Below, piece by piece: positions 25,166 to 33,850 of a stretch of 64,000 nucleotides of DNA. The notes under the pieces were generated by a model. That model made no database searches, was not told where the DNA came from, and saw only the letters and a program-made list of their open reading frames with translations. Within the stretch, counting starts at the first letter, position 1; every line of letters starts with the position of its first letter. Source of the stretch: JAAYXE01 sp964391195 (lineage in GTDB: Bacteria; Chloroflexota; Anaerolineae; Anaerolineales; UBA4823); NCBI GenBank assembly GCA_964391195.1, contig CAYMLG010000012.1:1-64000 (forward strand). The letters run 5' to 3'. Both the position numbers and the translations under genes were made by a program.

Positions 25166-26419
25166 ATGCCCAGGAAAATCTTCCGCGGCAGCAACATTAA
25201 CCTGGTCAAACTGCACAACCTGCGGGTTGTCCTGCTCAGCCTGCTGTACGAGCCGGGTCTCTCGCGCATCCAGCTCGCCGGGCGGACAAATCTGTCGAAT
25301 ACCACGATTACCAACCTGATCGCCGAATTGAAAGCCCAGGGGTTGATCTCCGAGCAGGAAAACGATGCTGCGGAGAAAAACCCGCGGGCAGTCGGCCGGC
25401 CGCGGGTCGGCATCCGCCTGATCCCAGACTCACGCTTCGCCGCCGGTGTGCACATCGGCATTGGTATCCTCCGCATCGCGGTCACGAACTTAGAAGCTCA
25501 GATCATCCATAGCAGAGTCTATGAATATGACATTCAACTTCCCGCGCAGGCGGTGCTCGAGCAGATCCGGGCCGGCATCGAAACGGTGATCCAGGAAAGC
25601 GCGGTGGACCGCGAGCGCATCCTCGGTGTGGGCATCGGCGCCTCCGGGCTGGTCGATTTTGCGCGCGGTGTGAACCTGCTGGCGCCCAACCTCGACTGGC
25701 GCGATGTGCCCATGCGCAGCTTTTTCGAAGAAGCTCTCAAACTGCCGGTGGTGGTGGACAACAACGTGCGCGCCATGGCCATGGGCGAGGCTTATTTTGG
25801 GGCCGGGCGCGGGGTAAACTCGCTGGCTTTTGTCTACGGGCGAACCGGCGTCGGCGCCGGCCTGGTGTTCAACGGCCGGGTCTTCCGCGGCAGCAGCACA
25901 GGCGCCGGTGAAATCGGCCATACCGTGATGCTGCTGCGCGGCGGCGAGCCGTGCCACTGCGGCAACAGCGGCTGCCTGGAGACCCTGGTCTCCGAGCCTG
26001 CAATCCTGCGCCAGGCGAGCACCCTGGCCCGCCTGCACCCCGATGGCATCCTGGCCGCGGTGATCCGCTCGCGCCAGGATGTGCCCATGCTCGAGCGCGT
26101 CTTCATCGCTGCCCGCGAAGGGGACGAAGACGTGCGCCGCATGCTCAACGAGCGCGCCTATTACCTGGGGATCGCCCTCGCCAATGTGGTCAACCTGTTC
26201 AACCCGGAGTTGATTCTGCTGGGCGGTATCTTCTCTCAGGGGCAGGACCTGTTCATCGAGCCCACGCTCGCCACGGTGCGCAGCATGTCATTCGGCGGGC
26301 TGGGCCACAAAGTGCGCCTGCAGGCCACCTCATTTGGCTGGAAAGCAGGCGTCACCGGCGCGGCGGCGCTGGCATTGATGCAGTTTTTCTACCAGCCCGA
26401 AGAGAGTCTGAGTTCGTGA
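25166..26419 (+). CDS. ROK-family transcriptional regulator
   Basis: A 417-residue ROK repressor of the NagC/XylR class. An N-terminal winged helix-turn-helix (about 15-65: GLSRIQLAGRTNLSNTTITNLIAEL) is followed by a ROK sugar-binding/kinase-like domain with the zinc motif Cys263-x-Cys265-x4-Cys270 (CHCGNSGCLETL) after EIGHTVMLL. These regulators respond to a sugar or sugar phosphate. It heads the operon with GH31, transaldolase-like and UxaA-type genes, and probably controls it through the flanking direct repeats. Confidence 0.94.
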   Translation: MPRKIFRGSNINLVKLHNLRVVLLSLLYEPGLSRIQLAGRTNLSNTTITNLIAELKAQGLISEQENDAAEKNPRAVGRPRVGIRLIPDSRFAAGVHIGIGILRIAVTNLEAQIIHSRVYEYDIQLPAQAVLEQIRAGIETVIQESAVDRERILGVGIGASGLVDFARGVNLLAPNLDWRDVPMRSFFEEALKLPVVVDNNVRAMAMGEAYFGAGRGVNSLAFVYGRTGVGAGLVFNGRVFRGSSTGAGEIGHTVMLLRGGEPCHCGNSGCLETLVSEPAILRQASTLARLHPDGILAAVIRSRQDVPMLERVFIAAREGDEDVRRMLNERAYYLGIALANVVNLFNPELILLGGIFSQGQDLFIEPTLATVRSMSFGGLGHKVRLQATSFGWKAGVTGAAALALMQFFYQPEESLSS

Positions 26420-26568
26420 AAAACTCTGATATCGCATTGATTCCCCTGGTCCGCCTCACCATCGATGTCGGGCTGGCGAGGCAGATGACCCTGCTGCCCA
26501 TCACGCTGGTGTCCGCCCTGCTGCAGCGGCCGGTTACCACCGGTATTACCACCACCAGGATGAAGTGA
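26416..26568 (+). CDS. Possible 50-residue coupled peptide
   Basis: A short open frame starts with GTG overlapping the ROK stop codon (GTGA) and ends 25 bases before the GH31 ATG. Its product has a hydrophobic middle (IALIPLVRLTIDVGLA, then LLPITLVSALL). The overlap and in-operon position allow a real small gene, but the composition could also reflect a remnant of a deleted gene, for instance a transporter. No family is recognised. Confidence 0.2.
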   Translation: MKNSDIALIPLVRLTIDVGLARQMTLLPITLVSALLQRPVTTGITTTRMK

Positions 26569-26593
26569 AAACCAATGAACAGGAGCAAATTCC

Positions 26594-28798
26594 ATGGTCC
26601 TGCATCATGAAGGTATCCTTCTGCAAAAAGGATACGAAACGCTGGAGGCGGTTTCACTCAAAGAGCAGACCCCCACGCGGGCGGTGTTTCGCACCCTGAC
26701 CGGCGATTTGGAAATCACCGCTCACGCCCGCAATACTCTGCGCCTGCGCTTCCTGACCGCAGGCCAACAGCCCGGCTACGGCATCCTGCAGGCCCAAGCC
26801 GAGGATTTGCCCCTCACGGTGGGTGACACTGCCGGGGGCTGGCGCGTCCGGGCGGGTGACGTGTCGCTCGAGATCCTCAACGGGCCGCTGTCCGTCCGTT
26901 TCTACCACCGCGAGAAGCTGCTGCTGCAATCGGTCACCGACCGCACCATCCTGGGGGGCCTGCGCTTCTCCCCCTTTGCGAAGCGACAGGACTCCTGGCT
27001 GGTGGCCCTGGCGTTGGGCAACCAAGAACCGGTCTACGGGCTGGGCGAGAAGTGGGCAGCGCTGAACCGCCGCGGGCAGCTCATCCATAGCTGGAATGAG
27101 GACGCCACCACAGTCAACTCCGAACTGTCTTATAAAAATACACCTTTCGCCTGGAGTTCGCAGGGCTGGGGCCTGCTCGCCCATACCCCCTCGAAGGTGA
27201 CCCACGGCGTCGGATACCCGCAGTGGTCGCACCGCAGCTACATCCTGCAGGTGTTCGACGCGGAACTGGACCTTTTCTTATTCGCCGCGGATAGCCCGGC
27301 AGAGATCATCGAACGCTACACCCATCTGACCGGCCGGGCGGCCTTGCCGCCGCGCTGGAGCTACGGAGTGTGGATGTCGCGGGCCTTTTACAAAACCGCA
27401 GACGAGGCCCTGCGCGTGGCGGAAACCCTGCGCCAGCGCCGGCTCCCCTGCGATGTGATCGTGCTGGATGGGCGCGCCTGGCACAAGATGGAGACTCGCT
27501 TCGATTTCACCTGGGACCCCCAGCGCTACCCCGACCCGGCCGCTTTTGTGCAGAAGCTGCGCGCCATGGGGTTCCGCTTGAACCTGTGGGAGTATCCCTA
27601 TATCTCAACCCGTAATCCACTGTTCAACGAGCTGGCCGAGAAGGGTTACCTGCTCAAACTCCCCTCCGGTGAGCCGTATGTGCACCGCTGGTTCCCCTGG
27701 CCGTACGATAAGCTCATGCCTCACCTGATGCCCAGCGGGATCATCGATTTCACCAACCCCGAGGCGTATAACTGGTTCCGAGACCAGCACAAACAGCTCT
27801 ACGACCTGGGTGTGAGCGTGATGAAAACTGATTATGGGGAGGCAGTCCCCGAGGAGGTGGTGGCGCATAACGGAGACAGCGGCCGGCGGCTGCACAATGT
27901 GTATACCCATTTATACAACCGCTGCGTGTACGAGGCGGCGGAACTGTACGGCCAGGATGAGCCGGTGGTGTGGGGGCGGGCGGCCTGGGCCGGCGGGCAG
28001 CGTTATCCGGTGCAGTGGGGCGGCGACCCGCAGGCCGACTGGGAGGGGCTGGCGGCTTCCATTCGCGGCGGGCTGGCCTGGGGAATGAGCGGCGGCCCGT
28101 TCTACGCCCACGATATCGGCGGCTTTGCCACCGGCAACCCGGACCCCGAGCTGTACGTGCGTTGGGCCCAGGCGGGCATCATGGCCTCTCACACCCGCTT
28201 CCATGGCCAGGGCGAGCGCGAACCCTGGGTCTACGGTGAGCAGGCCGAACAGGTCGTGCGCCAATGGCTGCAGTGGCGCTACCGCTTGATCCCCTATCTT
28301 CAAGCCTGCGCCCTGGAAGCCAACCGCACGGGCCTGCCGGTGATGCGCTCGATGGCGCTGGCCTTCCCCGAAGACCGCCTCGCCTGGCAGTTCGAAAACC
28401 AGTACATGCTGGGCGGCTCGCTGCTGGTGGCTCCGGTGGTCGAGCCGGGTGGGAAAGCGCGCTTCTACCTCCCCGCCGGCCGTTGGTTTGACCTATGCAA
28501 TCGGAACTGGATGGAAGGCCCGGGATATTTCGAGCGCCAGGAGCCGCTGGAGCACATCCCGCTGTTCGGGCGGGAGGGGAGTTTGCTGCCTCTGGGCCCG
28601 GTCGTGCAGCACACCGGCGAGCTCAAAGCGGGCCTCGATCTGGAGCAGGTCTGGGTTTTCGGCGCGCCCCGCCGGGGGATGGCTTTACCGGGCCTGGACA
28701 TAGAGATTACTGTGGATGGGAACCTTAGCGGGCTGCCTCCATATGTGAAGGTTCGTCATAATTTTCAAACAGGAGATGGAAATGAAATTCTTTCTTGA
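26594..28798 (+). CDS. GH31 glycosidase of the YicI (alpha-xylosidase) type
   Basis: A 734-residue GH31 enzyme. The TIM-barrel motifs follow the YicI pattern: MSRAFYKTADEA, the LDGRAWHKM strand, the nucleophile Asp413 in KTDYGE, the acid/base Asp478 in VQWGGD, then GGPFYAHDIGGF and a C-terminal beta domain. No signal peptide is seen. YicI relatives release alpha-xylose or alpha-glucose. It lacks the QDWxGxR segment of YihQ-type sulfoquinovosidases. AGGAG at 26581-26585 supports ATG 26594. Its 3' end overlaps the next gene by 17 bases. Confidence 0.93.
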   Translation: MVLHHEGILLQKGYETLEAVSLKEQTPTRAVFRTLTGDLEITAHARNTLRLRFLTAGQQPGYGILQAQAEDLPLTVGDTAGGWRVRAGDVSLEILNGPLSVRFYHREKLLLQSVTDRTILGGLRFSPFAKRQDSWLVALALGNQEPVYGLGEKWAALNRRGQLIHSWNEDATTVNSELSYKNTPFAWSSQGWGLLAHTPSKVTHGVGYPQWSHRSYILQVFDAELDLFLFAADSPAEIIERYTHLTGRAALPPRWSYGVWMSRAFYKTADEALRVAETLRQRRLPCDVIVLDGRAWHKMETRFDFTWDPQRYPDPAAFVQKLRAMGFRLNLWEYPYISTRNPLFNELAEKGYLLKLPSGEPYVHRWFPWPYDKLMPHLMPSGIIDFTNPEAYNWFRDQHKQLYDLGVSVMKTDYGEAVPEEVVAHNGDSGRRLHNVYTHLYNRCVYEAAELYGQDEPVVWGRAAWAGGQRYPVQWGGDPQADWEGLAASIRGGLAWGMSGGPFYAHDIGGFATGNPDPELYVRWAQAGIMASHTRFHGQGEREPWVYGEQAEQVVRQWLQWRYRLIPYLQACALEANRTGLPVMRSMALAFPEDRLAWQFENQYMLGGSLLVAPVVEPGGKARFYLPAGRWFDLCNRNWMEGPGYFERQEPLEHIPLFGREGSLLPLGPVVQHTGELKAGLDLEQVWVFGAPRRGMALPGLDIEITVDGNLSGLPPYVKVRHNFQTGDGNEILS

Positions 28799-29444
28799 TA
28801 GTGCCCATGTGCATGAAATCGAACACGCGCTGAAGATGTGGGATATAGACGGGGTGACCACGAACCCGCGGCATGTGCAGGCCTCCGGCAAGCCCTTCCT
28901 TACCGTGATCCGCGAGATTGGGAGCTTGTTCGCCGGGACGGACAAAACGATCTCGGTGGAAGTCAATCCGCATTACACCGGTTATGAAGAAATGGTGACC
29001 GAAGGCGAAAAACTGGCGGCGCTCTGCCCGAACTTTGTGATCAAATTGCCGGCCACCGAGGCGGGCTATAAAGCCGTTGCAGAGCTTAAAGCGCGGGGCA
29101 TCCGCTCCAACCTGACTCTGGTTTTCTCGGCGGTCCAGGCGCTGCAGGCCATGCGCCTGGGCGCTTATTACATCTCACCTTTCATTGGCTGGAAGGAGTC
29201 GAACGCCGAAGAGACCCAGTCCTTTATCCAGGATGTGGTGGCGATCCGCGACAACTATGGATACACGAGCCAGATCATCGTCGCCGCAGTACGCACCGGT
29301 CGCCAGATTGCAGACGCGGCCGTTGCCGGGGCCGATATCGTCACCGCCGGGCTGGCCGTGTTTAAGGAAGCTTTCGATCACCCCTATACCGGTCTTGGAT
29401 TGCAAAGATTCCAGGGGTTCTGGGACCAGACCCCGTATGAATAG
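28782..29444 (+). CDS. Transaldolase / fructose-6-phosphate aldolase-like enzyme
   Basis: A 220-residue class I aldolase fold of the FSA/TalC group, short like FSA. The Schiff-base lysine is Lys88 (NFVIKLPAT) and the N-terminal KFFLDSA and GVTTNP motifs are intact. Two usual phosphate ligands appear changed: the arginine after the SPFVG-type motif is Trp137 (ISPFIGWKE) and the serine of the AASF/R motif is Ala169 (VAAVRTGRQ). The acceptor may therefore not be a normal sugar phosphate. ATG 28782 is chosen over 28776 because AGGAG abuts the latter. Confidence 0.85.
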   Translation: MKFFLDSAHVHEIEHALKMWDIDGVTTNPRHVQASGKPFLTVIREIGSLFAGTDKTISVEVNPHYTGYEEMVTEGEKLAALCPNFVIKLPATEAGYKAVAELKARGIRSNLTLVFSAVQALQAMRLGAYYISPFIGWKESNAEETQSFIQDVVAIRDNYGYTSQIIVAAVRTGRQIADAAVAGADIVTAGLAVFKEAFDHPYTGLGLQRFQGFWDQTPYE

Positions 29445-29486
29445 AGCGGCTATAGACGTACCACCATTCACAAAGGAGATACACGC

Positions 29487-29798
29487 ATGAAAAAGGGCAT
29501 TCTCATCCACGAAAAGAACGATGATGTCGGCGTCGCCGTGCTGGACCTGCAGACTGGGGAAGAGATCGGCGTTTACACCCTGGAAGGCGAGTTCGTGCGC
29601 ACAGTGCGCCTGTGCAACGACGTGCCCCTGGGCCATAAGGTAGCCATGCGCGACCTGGAAGCCGGCAAGCACGTCATCGAATACGGGCGCGAAATCGGGT
29701 ACGCAGATGCCGCAATCGCCGAGGGGGAGCACGTCCACGTCCATAACCTGAAAAGCCTGCGTTGGGCCGCCAGCAAATCCAAAGTCCTCGTAAATTAG
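29487..29798 (+). CDS. SAF-domain small subunit of a UxaA-type lyase/dehydratase
   Basis: A 103-residue protein with a SAF fold, the N-terminal part of altronate/galactarate dehydratases, here a separate chain. Visible features are ILIHEKNDDVGVAVLDL, VPLGHKVAMRDLEAG and YGREIGYA. It is 12 bases upstream of the large subunit gene and would form a two-chain enzyme, as do altronate dehydratase-like and sulfolactate sulfo-lyase (SuyA) systems. Which substrate applies is not decided by sequence alone. Confidence 0.88.
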   Translation: MKKGILIHEKNDDVGVAVLDLQTGEEIGVYTLEGEFVRTVRLCNDVPLGHKVAMRDLEAGKHVIEYGREIGYADAAIAEGEHVHVHNLKSLRWAASKSKVLVN

Positions 29799-29810
29799 GA
29801 GAACCTTCTC

Positions 29811-30977
29811 ATGGCCAATTATCTGGAACTCCCCCTCACCGGCTACCGCCGGGATAACGGCCGCGTGGGCATTCGCAACCACGTGGTGATCATGTCGGTC
29901 GATGATATTTCGAACGCCGCCGTGGAAGGTGTGGCCCGCCTGATCCGCGGCACCATGGCGCTGACCCATCCTTACGGGCGCCTGCAGTTCGGCGAAGACC
30001 TGGAACTGACCTTCGATACCTTGATCGGCACCGGCTGCAACCCCAACGTGGCCGCGGTGGTGGTGATCGGGATCGAGCCACAGTGGACGGATTACATTGT
30101 CAGAGGGATTGCGAAAACGGGCAAACCCGTCGCCGGCTTCAGCATCGAACGTTACGGTGACCTGAAAACCATCGAAATGGCCGCTCGCAAGGCCAAGGAA
30201 TTCGTGCACTATGCCAGCGAGCTGCCGCGCGTGCCGGTGCAGTGGGACGAAATCTGGGTCTCGACCAAGTGCGGCGAATCGGACACCACCAGCGGCCTGG
30301 CGTCGAACCCCACCGTGGGCCGTGTCTTCGAGCGCCTGGAGAAGAACGGCAACACCCTGATCTTTGGCGAGACAACCGAGGTGACCGGCGCGGAAGACAA
30401 AATTATCGAGCAGTGCGCCACCCCAGAGATCGCAGCGCAGTTCAAAGCCGCCTTCGATGATTACCAGGAATTGGTGGCATCGCAGGGCGTCAGCCTGCTG
30501 GGCACCCAGCCGACCGAGGGCAATATCCGCGGCGGGCTGACCACCATCGAAGAGAAGGCCCTGGGCAACGTGGAAAAGATGGGCCGCTGCACGGTGGTAG
30601 GCTTCTTGAAACCGGCAGAGGAACCCAAAAGCCCCGGCCTGCACTTTATGGACTCCTCCAGCGCAGCGGCGGAAATGGTCACCCTGTGCTGCGCGGCCGG
30701 CGCCGTGCTGCACCTGTTCACCACCGGGCAAGGCAACATCATCGGCAACCCGATCGAGCCGGTGATCAAGCTCTCCGCCAACCCGATCACCGTGGAGACC
30801 ATGGCCGAACATATCGACGTCGATATCACCGGTTTGCTGCGCTTCGAATACAACCTGGACGGCGCCGCCGACCGCGTGATGGAAATGATGGCGCACACCA
30901 TCAACGGCCGCCTGACCAGCGCTGAAACTCTACGCCATGACGAGTTCGTGCTGACCCGGCTGTACCGCAGTTCTTAG
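29811..30977 (+). CDS. UxaA-family large subunit (sugar-acid dehydratase or sulfo-lyase)
   Basis: A 388-residue UxaA/GarD-family catalytic chain. Typical blocks are GYRRDNGRVGIRNH at the N-terminus, IGTGCNPNV, STKCGESDTTSGLASNP with the conserved cysteine, GETTEVTGAED and FTTGQGNIIGNPI. Where altronate dehydratases usually read VNCS after the GxRN motif, this chain reads VDDISNA. From memory this resembles SuyB-type (2R)-sulfolactate sulfo-lyases, but that is unverified. It is the last gene of the operon and converges on an MFS gene. Confidence 0.85.
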   Translation: MANYLELPLTGYRRDNGRVGIRNHVVIMSVDDISNAAVEGVARLIRGTMALTHPYGRLQFGEDLELTFDTLIGTGCNPNVAAVVVIGIEPQWTDYIVRGIAKTGKPVAGFSIERYGDLKTIEMAARKAKEFVHYASELPRVPVQWDEIWVSTKCGESDTTSGLASNPTVGRVFERLEKNGNTLIFGETTEVTGAEDKIIEQCATPEIAAQFKAAFDDYQELVASQGVSLLGTQPTEGNIRGGLTTIEEKALGNVEKMGRCTVVGFLKPAEEPKSPGLHFMDSSSAAAEMVTLCCAAGAVLHLFTTGQGNIIGNPIEPVIKLSANPITVETMAEHIDVDITGLLRFEYNLDGAADRVMEMMAHTINGRLTSAETLRHDEFVLTRLYRSS

Positions 30978-31043
30978 CGCCTATGTGCTTAACCAACATC
31001 AGGGTGTGGCGGAGGGGCTGAGGGCGTTCCCCCTGAGAGATCA

Positions 31044-32390
31044 TTACCCGCCAGTTGAAGGTGCGGGGACGAGTTGGTCGTGGTCGGGGATGCGTGACTC
31101 GACCAGGCGGATGGCCGGTGTGGCGTAGCCGGCCATCCCCACCAACGTGGTGATCAGACCGCAGAAGATGAAGATCAGGGCCATCCCCGCCCCGGGGCCG
31201 GTCCCGACCAGGCCCGCAAACGCAGGTGTGAGGAACCCGCCGGTTTGCATGGCCGGTTCCATGACCCGGTCGGCTAACGGTCCGGCGATCAGGGTGGCCA
31301 GCGGGCCGCTGACCTGGGCGATCAGCCCCCGGCTGGCAAACACCCGGCCCTGGAGATCGGGGGAGATCTTGGACTGCCAGATGGCCTGGTTCGAGCCGTT
31401 GATGATCGGGATGATCAAAGAGCGAATAAAGCTGGCCGCAGCCCAGACCGCCAACCCCTGGCCGAAGCCGAATAGAGCCATCCCGAACAGGGAGAATATG
31501 ATCCAGCCGGTGAGGACGCCGTGAATGCGGGGCCGGGGTCCGCCCCAAATCCCCATGATGATCCCACCGACCACACCTCCGGTTGCGCCGATCGAACTGA
31601 CCGAAGCGAAGATCAGTTCGTTGTTCCCGGTGCGCGCCAGGATCATGGGGGCGACCAGGGTAAAAGCGATGCCGGTTATAAAGTTGCCGGTCATAAAGAC
31701 GAGCTGCAGCCCGAGCAAACTGCGTCGCTTCAAAATGTACCGGAACCCATAGATCGATTCTTTCCACAGGCTGCTCCGCCCGGCCAGCCCTTCGGCGGTG
31801 ATCACCGGCTGGGGGACGTGGACGAGCGCCAGCGCACCGACCGCGATGGCGCAGGAGAGCAGATCGAGCAGCAGGATGCCTTCCAGGTGGATGATGCCCA
31901 GCAGGGCGCCGGCCAGCAGCGGGGCGAAGACGGTCGAGCCGGACTCGGCCAGGGACAGCATCCCATTGGCCCGGCCGTAGTGCTCTTTGGGGATCATGGT
32001 GGAGATCGCTGCCGAATAGGCCGGCCACTGGAAGGACTGGAAAGCTCCCTGCAGGGCGGCGGCGACATACAAGTGCCAGATTTCCAGCTGCCCGCTAAGG
32101 TACAGGACCAGGATGAAGATGGACGCCACCCCTGAGCTCAGGTCGCTGACCATCATCAGCAGTTTGCGGTTCGAGCGGTCCACCAGGGCGCCCGCCAGCG
32201 GCATGACCAGGACCATGGGGGTGATAAAGAAGAATTGAACCAGAGCGAGAGCCGTCGCCGAACCGGTGATCTCGTAAGCCCAGATGGTCAGGGCGAAGGT
32301 GGACATGCTGGTGCCGAGCAGAGAGACGATCTGTCCTAACCAGACGATGGTGAAGCCGGTCATGCCGCTGAGCAGAGATCTGGGTTGCAT
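31044..32390 (-). CDS. MFS transporter (efflux type)
   Basis: A 448-residue major-facilitator protein with about twelve membrane spans. The loop 2-3 motif is GALVDRSNRKLLMMVSD, typical of the MFS_3/EntS-like efflux group; NAR/NGML and FQWPAYSA segments are similar to that group. It begins 108 bases downstream of the DUF4097 gene and converges on the UxaA operon. No regulator is adjacent and the substrate is unknown. Confidence 0.93.
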   Translation of the reverse strand: MQPRSLLSGMTGFTIVWLGQIVSLLGTSMSTFALTIWAYEITGSATALALVQFFFITPMVLVMPLAGALVDRSNRKLLMMVSDLSSGVASIFILVLYLSGQLEIWHLYVAAALQGAFQSFQWPAYSAAISTMIPKEHYGRANGMLSLAESGSTVFAPLLAGALLGIIHLEGILLLDLLSCAIAVGALALVHVPQPVITAEGLAGRSSLWKESIYGFRYILKRRSLLGLQLVFMTGNFITGIAFTLVAPMILARTGNNELIFASVSSIGATGGVVGGIIMGIWGGPRPRIHGVLTGWIIFSLFGMALFGFGQGLAVWAAASFIRSLIIPIINGSNQAIWQSKISPDLQGRVFASRGLIAQVSGPLATLIAGPLADRVMEPAMQTGGFLTPAFAGLVGTGPGAGMALIFIFCGLITTLVGMAGYATPAIRLVESRIPDHDQLVPAPSTGG

Positions 32391-32408
32391 AACTACCCCT
32401 AAAGATAG

Positions 32409-32457
32409 TAATCTGTGTGGGAGTGGTGCGTTTGGCGCTCTACTCCCACACAGATTA
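32409..32457. repeat. Long inverted repeat upstream of the MFS gene
   Basis: TAATCTGTGTGGGAGT (32409-32424) is perfectly complementary to 32442-32457 with a 17-base loop. It sits between the end of the DUF4097 gene and the MFS start, both on the minus strand. There is no T-tract on the minus strand, so a standard terminator is unlikely; a leader structure, operator or relic of a small mobile element are options. Confidence 0.6.
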
Positions 32458-32498
32458 ATCGATCGATGGTTGACGTGCGCTGCGGTTGATTATAGCGG

Positions 32499-33395
32499 TC
32501 AGGTTCGGATTAGATCAAGGGCCGCTTCGGCGGAGAGTTCACCGGAGGCAATGCGCTCCAGGATGTCCATGCGATCCGGGCGTGCGGGGAGGGACCCCTC
32601 GGCCAGGATATACACGTCTCCGGAGGTGGTGTGGGCTTCGATCAGCGGGCCGCCGCCCTGTATTTCGACCAACTTGCGCCCGGGGCCGGTCTGCGAGCGG
32701 GTGATGGGCAGGTTGGTGTGGATGTCTCCGCTGAGCGAGGTGGCCTGAACCGTGCAGCGGGCCTCCGGCGAGACAGCGAGGCAAACATCTCCAGAGACCG
32801 TCTTGAAGCGGTAATCGCCTTCGAAAACCGGCATCGCCAGGCGCAGGTCGCCGCTGATTGTGGAGGCGCTCAACCGCTCGGCGTTCAGTTGTTCCAGGTC
32901 GATATCACCGGAGACGGTTTCCAGGCGGATCCCCGGGGAGGATAGACCGGCGCCTGTGATCTCCCCACTTACGGAAGCGAGACGCATGACGCCACCGACC
33001 TGGGTCAGGCGGATGCTTCCACTCACGGTGCGCAGGTTGAAATCGCCGCTCAGGTTTTCGACAAGCACCGTGCTGGATACGCCGCGCAGGATAACTTCGC
33101 AGCCTTCCGGGACTGTGATGAGGTAGTCCACCCGGCAGGGCCGGGCGCCATGCAGAAAGAAGGCCAGCAGGTTTGGCTGCTCATAAACGGTCTCGGCGAC
33201 CACCGCGCCATCTTCTAGCTGGCTGATCTCTACCCGGGTGTGCTCTGCATCGCCACTTTCCAGGCGCTTGATGGCCTTGATCTCGATTTGATCCTGCGAG
33301 CCTGGCCCGACATGGATCGACCCACGGCAATTGTTGACCGACAGGCGCGCTGTACCGTTCACCTCGAAGGTGTTCTCCAGGACTTCGGTAGACAT
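32499..33395 (-). CDS. DUF4097 beta-repeat protein with C-terminal SHOCT-like motif
   Basis: A 298-residue protein. Most of it is a DUF4097-type beta-helix or propeller, seen as repeated TVSGDI/VSGEI/TISGDL strands about every 18-24 residues (about 95-265). The last 27 residues (PDRMDILERIASGELSAEAALDLIRT region) match a short helical motif shared with four upstream genes. It has no signal peptide. DUF4097 proteins of the LiaX/YvlB kind take part in envelope-stress sensing; that role is inferred. It is the last gene of the DUF2089 operon. Confidence 0.8.
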   Translation of the reverse strand: MSTEVLENTFEVNGTARLSVNNCRGSIHVGPGSQDQIEIKAIKRLESGDAEHTRVEISQLEDGAVVAETVYEQPNLLAFFLHGARPCRVDYLITVPEGCEVILRGVSSTVLVENLSGDFNLRTVSGSIRLTQVGGVMRLASVSGEITGAGLSSPGIRLETVSGDIDLEQLNAERLSASTISGDLRLAMPVFEGDYRFKTVSGDVCLAVSPEARCTVQATSLSGDIHTNLPITRSQTGPGRKLVEIQGGGPLIEAHTTSGDVYILAEGSLPARPDRMDILERIASGELSAEAALDLIRT

Positions 33396-33459
33396 AACCG
33401 TTTCCTTTCCTAAGATGGGCGGGTTGGAGCGGCTGTTAGGCCGTCTCCGGACCCGTCCG

Positions 33460-33837
33460 CTATTCGATAAATATTTCTACGTGCTCGCCATCCTCTTCGT
33501 CGATGACATCGATGATCTTGCCTTCGGCGCCGGCATTGATCGCATCGATCAATTCATCGAAGGCGATGCCGGGAGCGTACTGCGAGGCAATATTCAGACC
33601 GGCGTCGACCAGGCCCAGGGGGAGATTGACGGTGGCTTTGGCTTTGCCGGTGACCATGTCGGTCACTCGCACCCGCAGCCAGCGAGCGCCCCCTCCCATC
33701 GACCCCCGCAGGGAAGACTTACGGTCTGGCTTGCGGCTCTCGCTGAGCGCAGCCAACAGCTTGGCCCCCTCGAAAGCGGTGATCTTGCCCTCTTCGATCA
33801 TGCGGAGGATTTTGATTCGTTCTTCACTTGTTGCCAT
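33460..33837 (-). CDS. SHOCT-like N-terminal motif protein, 125 residues
   Basis: A small soluble protein. Residues 1-32 are the shared helical motif (EERIKILRMIEEGKITAFEG, then KLLAAL). The rest contains a basic linker, then a domain with RWLRVRVTDMVTGKAKATVNLP and an acidic end, EEDGEHVEIFIE. The same acidic ending (EDGERVELYIG) closes the next upstream gene, so the two proteins share both ends. ATG 33837 is set by GGAGG six bases upstream. Function unknown. Confidence 0.8.
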   Translation of the reverse strand: MATSEERIKILRMIEEGKITAFEGAKLLAALSESRKPDRKSSLRGSMGGGARWLRVRVTDMVTGKAKATVNLPLGLVDAGLNIASQYAPGIAFDELIDAINAGAEGKIIDVIDEEDGEHVEIFIE

Positions 33838-33850
33838 GGGCAACCTCCGT

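Noticed and set aside
26594..28798. YihQ-type sulfoquinovosidase
   Set aside because: The QDWxGxR segment that binds the sulfonate in that type is absent; the sequence fits the YicI (alpha-xylosidase) group. The operon idea is kept only as a hypothesis.
29175..30896. 573-codon open frame opposite the transaldolase/UxaA genes
   Set aside because: The plus-strand genes show intact family motifs and good ribosome-binding sites; the antisense product has no recognisable domain.
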